Below are positions 50,152 through 59,136 of a stretch of DNA of 64,000 bases, piece after piece (positions within the stretch are counted from its first letter, which is position 1; each line of letters opens with the position of its first letter). Under the pieces are notes generated by a model. That model was given only the letters and a program-made list of their open reading frames with translations. It had not been told where the DNA came from and made no database searches. The stretch is taken from NCBI GenBank assembly GCA_963717515.1, contig OY970338.1, positions 434,001 to 498,000 of the forward strand. The letters run 5' to 3'. The DNA is from CAYXZQ01 sp963717515 (GTDB lineage: Archaea > Nanobdellota > Nanobdellia > Woesearchaeales > DSVV01). Position numbers and translations under genes: made by a program.

Positions 50152-51216
50152 ATGGAAACCTTAAGATACAAGACAAAGAACGGGATAAGGGGAGTCCAGA
50201 GATGGGTCGTCCCATATGTCAAGTCAAGAGTATACAAGAACAGGTTCAGGCCCATGCTTTCGTACCTGTTTACTGAATACAAGTGCAATATAGACTGCCA
50301 TTACTGCTTCCAGCATGATGAGAACAGGCCAGGGATGACCCTTGAGACAGCAAAAGATTCTATAGATTGGCTGCACAGCGTCGGCTGCAGGGTGCTTGCG
50401 CTGATGGGAGGCGAACCTCTCATGCGCCCTGAATTCATCCTTGACGTGGTCAGGTACGGCGCAAAGAGGGGGTTCTTCGTCTACCTACCGACAAACGGCT
50501 ATCTCTTGACAGAAGATTTCATAGACAAGGCCGGAAAGGCCGGGATTGCAGCCTTCAATATCGCTGTCGACGTAGTCAACCCCAAGCCAGGCCTGCCAAA
50601 AGCCCTTTCTGTGATAAAGCCGAAGCTTGAATACCTTGTCAAGAAGCAGAAGAAGTACGGCTATATCATATTCTTCAACATCAACATAACAAGCCAGAAC
50701 ATGGATGATGTCAGAGAGCTTACAGAGATAGCGAGGAAATACAGGATAGGGACTGATTATCACGTCGCTGAGCAGCCTCTGATGGATCATGACCATTATG
50801 AGCACAAGGATTACAAATTCGCGTTAAAAGGAGAGGATTTTGAGAAATTCGACAGGCTCATCGACTGGCTGGTCCAGAAACAGAACGAAGGCTATCCCAT
50901 GGTCAATTCCAACAGGCATCTCAATGAGATGAAAGGCTTCATAAGGGGAAAGCACAACCATCTTTGGGACTGCAGGGCAGGGCATAATGGGAGCTTCATA
51001 CGGCCTGACGGAAAACTGTCTCCATGCTTTGAGATGTTCGATTCTCCTGTCGATTGGGGAACGGTCTGGAACCCGAAATTCAGCAAGAAGAAGCTCACAG
51101 AGATGAAGCTGGAATGCAGGAAACACTGCCTTTCGACCTGCTACCAGACAATGGCAAGCTATTATGACCTCGGAAACATCTTTGAATGGGTCAAGAAACA
51201 CACACTTGTCGGCTGA
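50152..51216 (+). CDS. Radical SAM protein with extra C-terminal cysteines
   Basis: The 354-residue protein has the radical SAM motif CNIDCHYC (about 42-49), then LMGGEPLMRPEF as the SAM-binding GGEP. The C-terminal part has cysteines in DCRAG, LSPCFE, ECRKHC and CYQT, suggesting a SPASM-like auxiliary cluster. Resembles SPASM or HpnH-like enzymes that modify peptides or sugars. It is preceded by a 27-codon ORF one base away. Substrate is unknown. Confidence 0.85.
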   Translation: METLRYKTKNGIRGVQRWVVPYVKSRVYKNRFRPMLSYLFTEYKCNIDCHYCFQHDENRPGMTLETAKDSIDWLHSVGCRVLALMGGEPLMRPEFILDVVRYGAKRGFFVYLPTNGYLLTEDFIDKAGKAGIAAFNIAVDVVNPKPGLPKALSVIKPKLEYLVKKQKKYGYIIFFNINITSQNMDDVRELTEIARKYRIGTDYHVAEQPLMDHDHYEHKDYKFALKGEDFEKFDRLIDWLVQKQNEGYPMVNSNRHLNEMKGFIRGKHNHLWDCRAGHNGSFIRPDGKLSPCFEMFDSPVDWGTVWNPKFSKKKLTEMKLECRKHCLSTCYQTMASYYDLGNIFEWVKKHTLVG

Positions 51217-51314
51217 AAGCGATTTCTGGTATAAGCCATCCATATTTCAGGAATCAAGAAATCTTTAGACTATTTTGACAAAATTTATATATCAGTATAT
51301 CTTTATATATATTA

Positions 51315-51698
51315 ATGTATTTTACACCAAATGAAAAGAGAAAGGAGTTGGCAATAAAACTCCTCACACTGGTCACCATGATAACACTGGTTCTCCTTCT
51401 GGGAGGCCTTGTCTATCATTTCGCTGAGAAATGGCCCTTTCTGGAATCTTTGTACTTCGCAGCAATATCCCTCACATCCAGAGGTTATACAGACCGGCTG
51501 CCGTCTCACTGGTACACCATAATCTTCAGCATAGTATACATGCTTCTCGGCGTTAGCGTACTCATCTACTCCCTTTCGACACTCATATCCTATTATACCA
51601 GCTTTTACCAGGATAGGATAAACGCCGCTGTAAAGAGACTGGGCAAGAAGAAAAGACCCCAAAGATGGGTTGTGCTTAACACAGGAAAATCAAGATAA
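51315..51698 (+). CDS. Two-helix K+-channel-like protein with altered filter
   Basis: This 127-residue protein has two membrane helices (about 13-36 and 75-92) around a pore-like loop, FAAISLTSRGYTDRLP. In K+ channels this is T-x-G-Y-G-D. Here the filter reads TSRGYTD: Val becomes Arg and the second Gly becomes Thr, so K+ selectivity is unlikely. A short basic tail follows. A TATA-like CTTTATATATAT precedes the ATG. It could be a relic, a nonselective channel or a homologous non-channel protein. Confidence 0.7.
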   Translation: MYFTPNEKRKELAIKLLTLVTMITLVLLLGGLVYHFAEKWPFLESLYFAAISLTSRGYTDRLPSHWYTIIFSIVYMLLGVSVLIYSLSTLISYYTSFYQDRINAAVKRLGKKKRPQRWVVLNTGKSR

Positions 51699-51745
51699 TC
51701 TGCTCAGCAACAGCAAAGTTTTTAAACTTCCATGTCATTAATATC

Positions 51746-52450
51746 ATGCTGATGGAAAACATCATCAACACAATACGGAACATATTCTTCAGGCCGTCTG
51801 AGTTCTTCAATACTGTATGCGATGAAAAGGGTTATGCAAGACCTTGGCTCTTCTTCAGCATCAGCTATATAATCCTTGTGACAATAAGCATGCTTCTCAG
51901 CATACCCCTGCTTCTCAGGTTCTCAGATGCAGGGCTATTGCTGATATTCATCGAGCTTTTCGGGCTCATCATCAGCATCGGTTTTGGATTTGCCATCCCA
52001 TTTGTCTCTGCAGCGCTTTCCCACACCGGCCTGCTCATCCTAGGGGCAAAAAAAGGATTCTACAACACATTCAAGCCTGTCTCATACTCAGGGATCATCT
52101 TCGTGATATACGGCCTGATTATAGCAGCCATAAAGAGCGTATCATACATATTTTATCCGGGAAATATCACAGATTTCCAGTCATATATTGGCTTGCTCTT
52201 TGATAAAGCGCCCGGCCCCCTGGCTTTTCTGGAAATCCTGGTAATAACTATCACCATTGCGGGCTGGATCCATCTTATTGTCGCCGAAACAATCGGTGTC
52301 TCGAGGTTTCAGGGCATATCCAGGGCAAGAGCATTCTTCGGCATCATACTGGTGCCGTCCGTCATCCTGGCTTTGATAGCTCTCCTAGCAGGCAGTATCA
52401 TGTTTTTGATTACAGGAAGCATGCCCTCTGGCATGGTCACTCTGCATTAA
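51746..52450 (+). CDS. Yip1-like multi-pass membrane protein
   Basis: The 234-residue protein begins NIINTIRNIFFRPSEFFNTV, the Yip1-domain start, then five helices (about 31-55, 62-90, 109-132, 168-190, 203-225). Yip1-domain proteins in prokaryotes have no settled role. A TATA-like TTTTTAAAC lies about 25 bases before the ATG. It seems to be a single-gene unit. Confidence 0.8.
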   Translation: MLMENIINTIRNIFFRPSEFFNTVCDEKGYARPWLFFSISYIILVTISMLLSIPLLLRFSDAGLLLIFIELFGLIISIGFGFAIPFVSAALSHTGLLILGAKKGFYNTFKPVSYSGIIFVIYGLIIAAIKSVSYIFYPGNITDFQSYIGLLFDKAPGPLAFLEILVITITIAGWIHLIVAETIGVSRFQGISRARAFFGIILVPSVILALIALLAGSIMFLITGSMPSGMVTLH

Positions 52451-52538
52451 GCGCAGAAAATATTGCACAATCACAAGGGACGACAGGAACTGGGGAGCCT
52501 GGAAAAGACTTATAAATAACCTGCCCTTAACCTGGACA

Positions 52539-53228
52539 ATGATATCAGAAGCAGATCTCAAGGGCATGTCAGCTGAGGAGGTTGCAGAGCTCCAGAAGAA
52601 GAACTGCATATTCTGCCATATTGTGAGCGGCAAGGTGCCTGCAAAAAAGATTTTTGAGGATGACAAAGTGCTTGCATTCCTTGACATCAACCCTGCAAGC
52701 CCGGGCCATATCCTGCTCATCCCAAAAGTGCATCATGCAATCCTGCCTCAGATACCTGATGACGAGGTCGCGCATCTGTTCAGGGTATCGAAAAAGATTT
52801 CAAACACCCTGCTTAAATCACTCCTCGTAAAGGGGACAAACATCTTTGTCGCAAACGGCGCTGTAGCAGGCCAGAAAGCCCCTCATTTCATGATACATGT
52901 CATACCAAGAAGCGATAATGACGGGGTCAATCTATCGATTCCGGAAAATGAGATGAGTGAAGACGAGATCGCTGGGGCCGGCAAGAGACTGATTCCGAGA
53001 ATCCGCCAGGTGTTTGGTGTCGGAGATGGACAAGTGATTGAAGATACTGCTAATAATCCAGAAGAAAAAGGACCTTACAGTCCCCAATCAGCGACAGTTG
53101 AGACAGTAGGAGGGGACAGTAACCCTGTTAAAGAAGAACCCCGAAATGAAATAAATCCTCAGCCAAGAAAGGAGCCGGATGATAAAATTGACATTGATGC
53201 CCTCAAGGGGCTGCTGGAGAGAAAATGA
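52539..53228 (+). CDS. HIT-like protein 1 with altered catalytic triad
   Basis: The 229-residue protein has the HIT fold: CIFCHIVSGKVPAKKIFEDD, LAFLDINPASPGHILLIPK, and at the active site APHFMIHVIPR where HIT enzymes have H-x-H-x-H. The middle (nucleophilic) His is Met, so nucleotidyl hydrolysis is unlikely. The last 85 residues are an acidic, proline-rich tail. It overlaps a second HIT-like gene (53225) by four bases. Confidence 0.85.
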   Translation: MISEADLKGMSAEEVAELQKKNCIFCHIVSGKVPAKKIFEDDKVLAFLDINPASPGHILLIPKVHHAILPQIPDDEVAHLFRVSKKISNTLLKSLLVKGTNIFVANGAVAGQKAPHFMIHVIPRSDNDGVNLSIPENEMSEDEIAGAGKRLIPRIRQVFGVGDGQVIEDTANNPEEKGPYSPQSATVETVGGDSNPVKEEPRNEINPQPRKEPDDKIDIDALKGLLERK

Positions 53229-53731
53229 CATGCAGGATATGTGAGCTTATCAGGAATCGGGAGAGCCTGATATATGAGGACGACAAGATTGCTGCATTCC
53301 TTAGCAGGAAGCCTGCGATACCCGGCCATATAGTCCTTACAACAAAAGGGCATTATCCGATTTTTGAGAATGTCCCTGATGATGCTGTCTCGCACATATT
53401 TACTGTCGCGAACAAGCTCTCGACGATAACTTTCGAGACACTTGGTGCTCAGGGGACCAATATCATCGTCAACAACGGCCTAGCAGCAGGCCAGAAAGAG
53501 CCGCATTTCCTGGTCAACATCATCCCGAGAAAAGAGGGAGACAACCTCAAGCTTGAGTGGAACCCGAAAAAGCCAATTGAAACAGAGCTTGAAGAGATAC
53601 ATGCCAAGCTGCTGGGTACTGCCAAGTCCCTGGATGAGGCGCCAAAGGAAGAGGTACTCGATGCAGATGAGAAGAAAGACGACATTGATGACAAGGACTA
53701 TCTTCTTGACAGCCTGATAAGGATACCATAA
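53225..53731 (+). CDS. HIT-like protein 2 with degenerate triad
   Basis: This 168-residue paralog of the previous gene starts CRICELIRNRESLIYEDDK, retains IPGHIVLTTKGHYPIF, and at the active site reads EPHFLVNIIPR: only the first His of the triad remains. A short acidic tail ends SLIRIP. Tandem degenerate HIT proteins translated from one mRNA could form a heterodimer that binds nucleotides without cutting them. An inference. Confidence 0.85.
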   Translation: MTCRICELIRNRESLIYEDDKIAAFLSRKPAIPGHIVLTTKGHYPIFENVPDDAVSHIFTVANKLSTITFETLGAQGTNIIVNNGLAAGQKEPHFLVNIIPRKEGDNLKLEWNPKKPIETELEEIHAKLLGTAKSLDEAPKEEVLDADEKKDDIDDKDYLLDSLIRIP

Positions 53732-53745
53732 TCATAAGGTTGTAA

Positions 53746-54639
53746 TCATAAGAAGGAAAGGAACAGGCTGCTTCCGAAAAACAAAGCAAGCAGGAATGCT
53801 GCAAGGAAGCTCGGTACAAAAGGTATTCCCTCCTTTATGAGGATCCTGTCGACTTTCCCCTTCCTTTTCAACTTCTTCAGCTCCTCAATCTGGCCCTTTT
53901 CTATACCTAGGTCTTTTGGGCCGCAGATTATCCTGTCCCCTATTTTCACATCCTCAGCAATCCAGTCGCCGATCGTCAGCTTGTCTGGCTGGACCAGCTT
54001 GAGCATGCATACCTTCTCGATAGTCTTTATGAATATCAGCATGTAGAATGTGAGGGCGATGACAAGAATGAAGGCAAGAATCATGAGCTTTAACGGCAAT
54101 GCAAGGAAGAATGATGCGATGATTCCAAGGATAGCAATCGCAATCAGCAGCTTCTTCATCGTCACATTACCCCTCTTTGCAAGCGCTGACCTGAACTCTT
54201 CAGCGAATCTCTTCCTGTTCTTTATTGCAAGGCCTATGCTCCATAGAAAACCGTATGCTGCCCCGACAAATACCGAATACAGCAGGAAATTGATAAGGAA
54301 AGGCAGGCCATTATCGAAAAACCCCGGTCCAAGCCAGCCTGAAAAAGGCAGGGTCAAGCCAACAAGGGCGCCGAGACCCATTATCATCTTCGAGTCCCCT
54401 CCACCCCACTGGCCAGTATAATACATCAGCAGCGCTATTATGAAGAAAAACCCAAATCCGAGAATGCTCTCAAGCATGAATCTGGTGCTCCAGAATATCA
54501 CTGAATTGATTGCCGCTATTCCAAATCCGCAGAAAATCAGCCCGTAATTCACCCAGTCAGGGACCTCTCTTGTCCGGAGATCGGTATAAGTCCCGATGAT
54601 CAAGCCTGCGAGACAGACTGAAAGCACGATCGGTGTCAT
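53746..54639 (-). CDS. Prepilin peptidase (A24 family)
   Basis: The 297-residue membrane aspartic protease has the two conserved Asp sites in TDLRTREVPDW and GGGDSKM. Five to seven helices follow. It would cleave the class III leaders of the pilins at 20859-22308. It is unlinked to the pilus operon by 27 kb. A soluble insertion (about 225-270, KLVQPDKLTIGDWIAEDVKIG and GKVDRILIKEGIPF) sits before the last helix. The ATG 54639 lies about 25 bases below a TATA box (54662-54670); TTG 54660 is less likely. Confidence 0.9.
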   Translation of the reverse strand: MTPIVLSVCLAGLIIGTYTDLRTREVPDWVNYGLIFCGFGIAAINSVIFWSTRFMLESILGFGFFFIIALLMYYTGQWGGGDSKMIMGLGALVGLTLPFSGWLGPGFFDNGLPFLINFLLYSVFVGAAYGFLWSIGLAIKNRKRFAEEFRSALAKRGNVTMKKLLIAIAILGIIASFFLALPLKLMILAFILVIALTFYMLIFIKTIEKVCMLKLVQPDKLTIGDWIAEDVKIGDRIICGPKDLGIEKGQIEELKKLKRKGKVDRILIKEGIPFVPSFLAAFLLALFFGSSLFLSFL

Positions 54640-54661
54640 GGGACTTTCAGTCAGGGACAAA

Positions 54662-54670
54662 GTATATAAA
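54662..54670 (-). promoter_or_regulatory. TATA box of prepilin peptidase
   Basis: On the minus strand ATTTATATAC ends about 25 bases before the ATG at 54639, consistent with a leaderless mRNA and supporting that start. Confidence 0.55.
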
Positions 54671-54727
54671 TCTTACCACAGGCAGGCTAATACATCTTCA
54701 GATGTTTGAATTTGTCCTGTAAATACT

Positions 54728-55451
54728 TCAGCCTGCAAGGGATATCTCTATCTCATCCAGATGGGCCTGCTGGTTAAGGTCTATCTTTCTCTGCGTGTCA
54801 AGATAAAGCAGGGGCATGAAGGTGTAGACCTTGTCCTTCTTGCCTGTCTGACGGGATAAGCTGGGAGAACCTGAGCTTCTTAATCTTCTCATCCCTGAAA
54901 TATTCTATTATCTGGCCGTATATCTCCCTGATTATGATTGTTATCTCCTTCTTCTTCTCAGGGACTGTCACCCTCGCTTCAGGGATCTCGAACCTTGTCC
55001 TCCTCTTCTTCACATCGAGGGCCTTGTTGAGAGCGTCGACAAGATCAAAGACAGACACCTTCCTCTTCCTTGGCTGGGGCGTCCTAGGGATAAGCCTGAA
55101 CTTGTCATCATCGACCTCCTGCCTGTAGTCGATATCACCCTCCATATCGTCCATTATGTCATCCTCTGACTCTTCTGTCGAGGCAATCAGCTGGTTGAGA
55201 TGGGAGATGTCCTCCTCAAGGAGCCTGCTGGACTTAATGCGCAGGAGGATAGCTGCTGCAAGAATTATCTTTCCGGATATCCGGAAATCAAGCTTCTTGA
55301 GGTCCCGGACAATGTCGAGAAACCTTGTGGAGAGAACCTTGAGGTCGATGTCCCATGGGTCCATCTCCTCTGTCCTGACAAGCTCGTATATCATGGTCTG
55401 CCAGGTTATCTCGTCCTCTTCAAATAGCATGTTGAACAATTTTTCCTGCAT
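54728..55451 (-). pseudogene. scpA: Segregation and condensation protein A (ScpA), frameshifted near the end
   Basis: The kleisin partner of SMC starts MQEKLFNMLFEEDEITWQTMIYELVRTEEMDPWDIDL and continues normally to FSQLI (about 198). After that the frame reads an unrelated tail and stops at 54798. In the +1 frame the sequence continues TGKKDKVYTFMPLLYLDTQ..., the usual ScpA winged-helix end, to a TGA at 54728-54730. One extra G in the plus-strand GGG at 54853-54855 would explain it. Either a sequence error or a true lesion. SMC and ScpB are not in the window. Confidence 0.85.
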
Positions 55452-55529
55452 GATTGGTCACTTGATTCGCTGGTTTATATATTTAATGGAAAAATATTTA
55501 AAAACCGGCTAAATCAGGTCTTATTGCAC

Positions 55530-55651
55530 GGGCCCGTGGTCTAGTGGCTATGACAGTGCCCTTACAAGGCAGCGGAAAATTCCATTTTCCTGGTCGTTCT
55601 TCGCTGCGCTCAGAAAGGCATTGATCACCGGTTCGAGTCCGGTCGGGCCCA
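55530..55651 (+). tRNA. tRNA-Val (TAC) with canonical 49-base intron
   Basis: Acceptor GGGCCCG/CGGGCCC, D-arm GTC/GAC, anticodon stem GTGCC/GGCAT, anticodon TAC in loop CTTACAA. The intron 55567-55615 sits between positions 37 and 38. T-arm ACCGG/CCGGT with TTCGAGT; discriminator A. Mature length 73. TATTTAAAAACC about 25 bases before is the promoter. The intron has a strong inverted part (GGAAAA/TTTTCC). Confidence 0.94.
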
Positions 55652-55685
55652 TTTATTTCTATTTTTTCATCAAATTACCAATATT

Positions 55686-56168
55686 TCAGAAAATCATGAC
55701 AACGCTGATAAAAGTCATTATCAAGAACAGCAATTCCTCTGATCCATTCCACAAGATCTTAAGTCCGAGAACCTCTGTTCTCCTGTACGGCGCTACCCTT
55801 ATGTGGAAATACCTGAGGTGGTCAAGGACCATATGCGAAACATAAGCGGCAAGGAGAATAAAGCCGAGCCTTATGTCAAACAGTGTGACCAACAGTAGAA
55901 GCGGAAATATCACTGCCATGCCATTGTAATGGTGGATGAATGTGCGCATGCCCAGAGCCTTCTTTATGAAATCAGGGTCGTTGGCCCTGTTCCAGAATCT
56001 CCAAGGGTTGGCATCCTTCATGCTATAGATATAATATATGTAATGGTCAAGGTCGATGAGGACGGCGATTATGCCGATAATCAGAATGTCATGGAACTGG
56101 ATCAGCCCGAGCCTGTAGCCTAGCGCCCCAAGAAGAGCACCTCCGATGAAATGCGTATGAGGATGCAT
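55686..56168 (-). CDS. YdjM/DUF457-like membrane metal-dependent hydrolase
   Basis: The 160-residue membrane protein starts MHPHTHFIGGALLGALGY and has IDLDHYIYYI (D-x-D-H), RTFIHHYNG and SHMVLDHLRYF, the His/Asp clusters of the LexA-regulated membrane-bound metal-dependent hydrolase family. About four helices. The metal site looks intact. Substrate unknown. Family members are often tied to DNA-damage regulation in bacteria, but no such regulator is here. Confidence 0.85.
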   Translation of the reverse strand: MHPHTHFIGGALLGALGYRLGLIQFHDILIIGIIAVLIDLDHYIYYIYSMKDANPWRFWNRANDPDFIKKALGMRTFIHHYNGMAVIFPLLLLVTLFDIRLGFILLAAYVSHMVLDHLRYFHIRVAPYRRTEVLGLKILWNGSEELLFLIMTFISVVMIF

Positions 56169-56260
56169 GGACAGATTAAGCCTTCCCTGTTTAAATAATT
56201 AATCCCTGCACTGGACAATTGCAGGCAAGGTTTATATATTCAGCTCCATTATGCATCGAC

Positions 56261-57817
56261 ATGGTTGAAAGGACTCTCATCAAGGAGAAGTACAACAATC
56301 CCTCCCTGAACATCGCTCTAGATACGATCAGCAAGGGCAAGCAGGCCCTGATATTCACCAATACCAAGCGTTCTGCGGAGAAGGTTGCAGAGGACATCGC
56401 GCTGAGGAGCGGTCTGAGAAGCCCGGCTCTCAGCAAGCTTTCTGACGATGCCCTCAAAGCCCTGCCACGGCCGACGAGGCAATGCCAGAGACTCGCATTG
56501 TGCATCAAGAACGGGACAGCCTTCCACCATGCGGGACTCACGTTGAAGCAGAGGGAGATTGTCGAGGACAATTTCAGAAAGGGCCTGATAAAGATAATAG
56601 CCGCCACCCCCACGCTTGCATTCGGCCTTGACCTGCCAGCCTACAGGTCCATCATAAGGGACCTTAGAAGATATACGAGCAGAGGTCTCCAGTACATACC
56701 TGTGCTTGAATACCTCCAGATGGCAGGAAGGGCCGGGAGGCCAAAATTCGACAAGGAGGGCGAGGCGATAATCATAGCCGGGAGCGAGGCTGAGAAAGAC
56801 AAGCTCACCGAAAGATACATCCACGGCGAGCCTGAAGAGATATACTCGAAGCTTGCTGTCGAGCCAGTGCTCAGGACTTACCTGCTCTCACTCATATCCG
56901 CAAACTTTGTCAGGAGCAGAAAACAGATATTTGGATTCTTCGAGGACACATTCTGGGCCCACCAATACAGGGACATGGCACAGCTTGAGAGCATAATCGA
57001 CAGGATGCTTGCCCTTCTCGTGGATTATGAGTTCCTCATCTCATCTGCTGACGAATTCGCATCAGCTTCAGAGCTTGAGGATGTCAAATACAGGGCGACG
57101 CAGATTGGCAAGAGGGTTGCAGAGCTCTATCTTGACCCATTGACTGCGCATAATTTCATCGTATCTCTTCAGAGGGCGACATCCAGACAGCTGCTTCCCT
57201 TTTCATTCCTTCACATGATCTCATATACACAGGAACTGCGGCCACTTCTCAGGGTCACGACCAAAGAGTACGAAGAGGTCCAGGAGGAATCAGTGAGATT
57301 CGAGAGCAACCTTCTCGTGCTTGAGCCCACTGCTTTCGAGCCTGAATACGATGAGTACCTGAATTCTATAAAGACTGCGATGTTCTTCAACGAGTGGATT
57401 GAGGAGGCTGACGAGGAATCACTGTTGGAGAGATTCAACATCCGCCCTGGAGAGACCAGGATGAAGCTTGAGCTTGCTGACTGGCTTCTCTATTCGTCAT
57501 CAGAGCTTGCCAAGCTGATGCAATTCGCCCCTATCGTAAGGGAGATTGCAAAGCTCCGGGTCAGGCTCAAATACGGGGTCAGGGAAGAGCTTTTGCCACT
57601 GCTAAAGCTCAGGGGTATCGGAAGGGTTCGTGCTAGGGCATTATTCAGGAACAGCATAAGGGACATAAAGGGTGTAAAGAACTCGCCTGTCGAGACAATC
57701 GCCCAGATACTGAAAAGCAGGAAACTGGCAGAGAGCGTAAAGGAGCAGATAGGGGAGAAGGTCGAGAAGGCAAGCCCCAGGAAGAGGAAGGGGCAGAAAT
57801 CTATCTTGAGATTCTAA
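56261..57817 (+). CDS. Hel308/Ski2-like helicase lacking the RecA1 domain
   Basis: The 518-residue protein begins at the RecA1-RecA2 junction of Hel308. It has the RecA2 motifs: ALIFTNTKRSAEKVAE, HHAGLTLKQREIVEDNFRKG, ATPTLAFGLDLPAYRSIIRD and QMAGRAGRPKFDKEGEA, then winged-helix and ratchet domains. A C-terminal helix-hairpin-helix (LKLRGIGRVRARALFR) follows. Full Hel308 is about 700 residues; no Walker A, Walker B or motif I exists here. The ATG 56261 lies 25 bases after TTTATATATT, so it has its own leaderless promoter. It is either a split helicase whose first half is elsewhere, or a repurposed accessory protein. Confidence 0.9.
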   Translation: MVERTLIKEKYNNPSLNIALDTISKGKQALIFTNTKRSAEKVAEDIALRSGLRSPALSKLSDDALKALPRPTRQCQRLALCIKNGTAFHHAGLTLKQREIVEDNFRKGLIKIIAATPTLAFGLDLPAYRSIIRDLRRYTSRGLQYIPVLEYLQMAGRAGRPKFDKEGEAIIIAGSEAEKDKLTERYIHGEPEEIYSKLAVEPVLRTYLLSLISANFVRSRKQIFGFFEDTFWAHQYRDMAQLESIIDRMLALLVDYEFLISSADEFASASELEDVKYRATQIGKRVAELYLDPLTAHNFIVSLQRATSRQLLPFSFLHMISYTQELRPLLRVTTKEYEEVQEESVRFESNLLVLEPTAFEPEYDEYLNSIKTAMFFNEWIEEADEESLLERFNIRPGETRMKLELADWLLYSSSELAKLMQFAPIVREIAKLRVRLKYGVREELLPLLKLRGIGRVRARALFRNSIRDIKGVKNSPVETIAQILKSRKLAESVKEQIGEKVEKASPRKRKGQKSILRF

Positions 57818-59019
57818 TAGATAAAGAACCGCTCAATCTCATTCCTGATATCCTTATCTCTACCATTCTTAGCAATGTTTGCATAATCCTGGATGAATTT
57901 ATTATGGGGCAATCCGCTTACATTGCAGTAAATCAGGTCTCCGAGATATGGTGCGATCGTGAATTGCGTAAACCAATCCCTGTGTTCTTCCCGGTATTCC
58001 TGGGTCCTGGGAATGGTATCTGAAGAGACTACCTTGATTCCAGAAATTGCAAATTTATCTTCCGTAAACTCGGCTCTCTTGAATTCCTGGGTCTTCTTGT
58101 CCCTGACGACCTTGGCACTGGCGATAAAATGGGTTGCGTATGAAAGAACTTCTCTTGCACCAAGCCTGTAGGCCTCCTCGCCTGCCTCAATCGTAGTTCC
58201 ACCGCTGTCAATCATGTCGTCAAATATCACCGCCACGAGACCATCCGGTGATACGCCCTGGTAGTATTCGATGTTGGACTCTCCTGCATCTGTCCGCTTC
58301 TTATTGATTATCAAATGCTTGAGATTATAATGCTTTACTGTGCTCTGGAATCTTGTATAGCTACTTCCGTCCGGAAAGATCATCACGATATCATCCAGGG
58401 TACCATATTTATATTTCAGATGGGTGATGAACAGGTTTGCGCATTTTATCTCATCGACACCCACATTTGTAAACCCTTGTGTCTGGCCTGCGTGGACATC
58501 AATCAGAGCTATGCTCTCAAGCTTCCTGCCGGCAGAGGATTCAATGTTGTCCATCGTGAGCTTTGCAGATATAGGTACATGGGGTGCGTCTTTCTTATCC
58601 TGTCTTGCGTCAGGATAATACGTGAAGTATACAGAGATCTCATTCGCTTTTGCCCTTCTAGCAGCATCACAGGTCTTTTCAAGCTCGCGGAAATCAGCTT
58701 CAAGTGAAAGCAACCTTTCCTCAACCAGCCTTGCTTTTGTCCCGAGTGGCAGATCACTGCCCATCACGGCCCGTCTGTCTTCATACAGGAATTTATCATG
58801 GAAAGCCCCTATTATATGGATGTTCTTTCTCCTGACATTTGAGAGAAGCTGCGGTAGGGTCTCTCCGCTGGGAAATGTCCTCGCTTTATTGTTCTGCTGG
58901 TTTTCAATGAAAGGTTTCCTATCTTTTTTAGAGAGATGTTTTGCAAACTCGTGGATTGTCAGCTCCCAAAGCCCGTGTGCTGACCTGTTAGAAACAATCT
59001 GGATGTCCTCAAATTTCAT
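57814..59019 (-). CDS. prs: Ribose-phosphate pyrophosphokinase (PRPP synthetase), long form
   Basis: The 401-residue enzyme makes PRPP from ribose 5-phosphate and ATP. Family features: FPSGETLPQLL, YFTYYPDARQDKKD, IDVHAGQTQGF and the PRPP-binding VIFDDMIDSGGTTI. Standard forms are 285-320 residues. The extra length is in an N-terminal helix region (ARLVEERLLSLEADFRELEKT) and the C-terminus. Start ATG 59019 is preferred over 59058. It ends four bases inside the convergent helicase gene. Confidence 0.88.
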   Translation of the reverse strand: MKFEDIQIVSNRSAHGLWELTIHEFAKHLSKKDRKPFIENQQNNKARTFPSGETLPQLLSNVRRKNIHIIGAFHDKFLYEDRRAVMGSDLPLGTKARLVEERLLSLEADFRELEKTCDAARRAKANEISVYFTYYPDARQDKKDAPHVPISAKLTMDNIESSAGRKLESIALIDVHAGQTQGFTNVGVDEIKCANLFITHLKYKYGTLDDIVMIFPDGSSYTRFQSTVKHYNLKHLIINKKRTDAGESNIEYYQGVSPDGLVAVIFDDMIDSGGTTIEAGEEAYRLGAREVLSYATHFIASAKVVRDKKTQEFKRAEFTEDKFAISGIKVVSSDTIPRTQEYREEHRDWFTQFTIAPYLGDLIYCNVSGLPHNKFIQDYANIAKNGRDKDIRNEIERFFIY

Positions 59020-59136
59020 GTATAAACCCCAACAAAAGTTAAAAAACGTAATCTTCATCTATTTTTAAAGTTTGCTATACTCCAGTAGATACATATGAAC
59101 ATCATATTTAAATCTGTTCACTATTTTCCCTATCCC

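Noticed and set aside
56219..56260. Earlier start of the helicase half
   Set aside because: It would place the start before the TATA-like element; ATG 56261 fits its spacing and the domain boundary.
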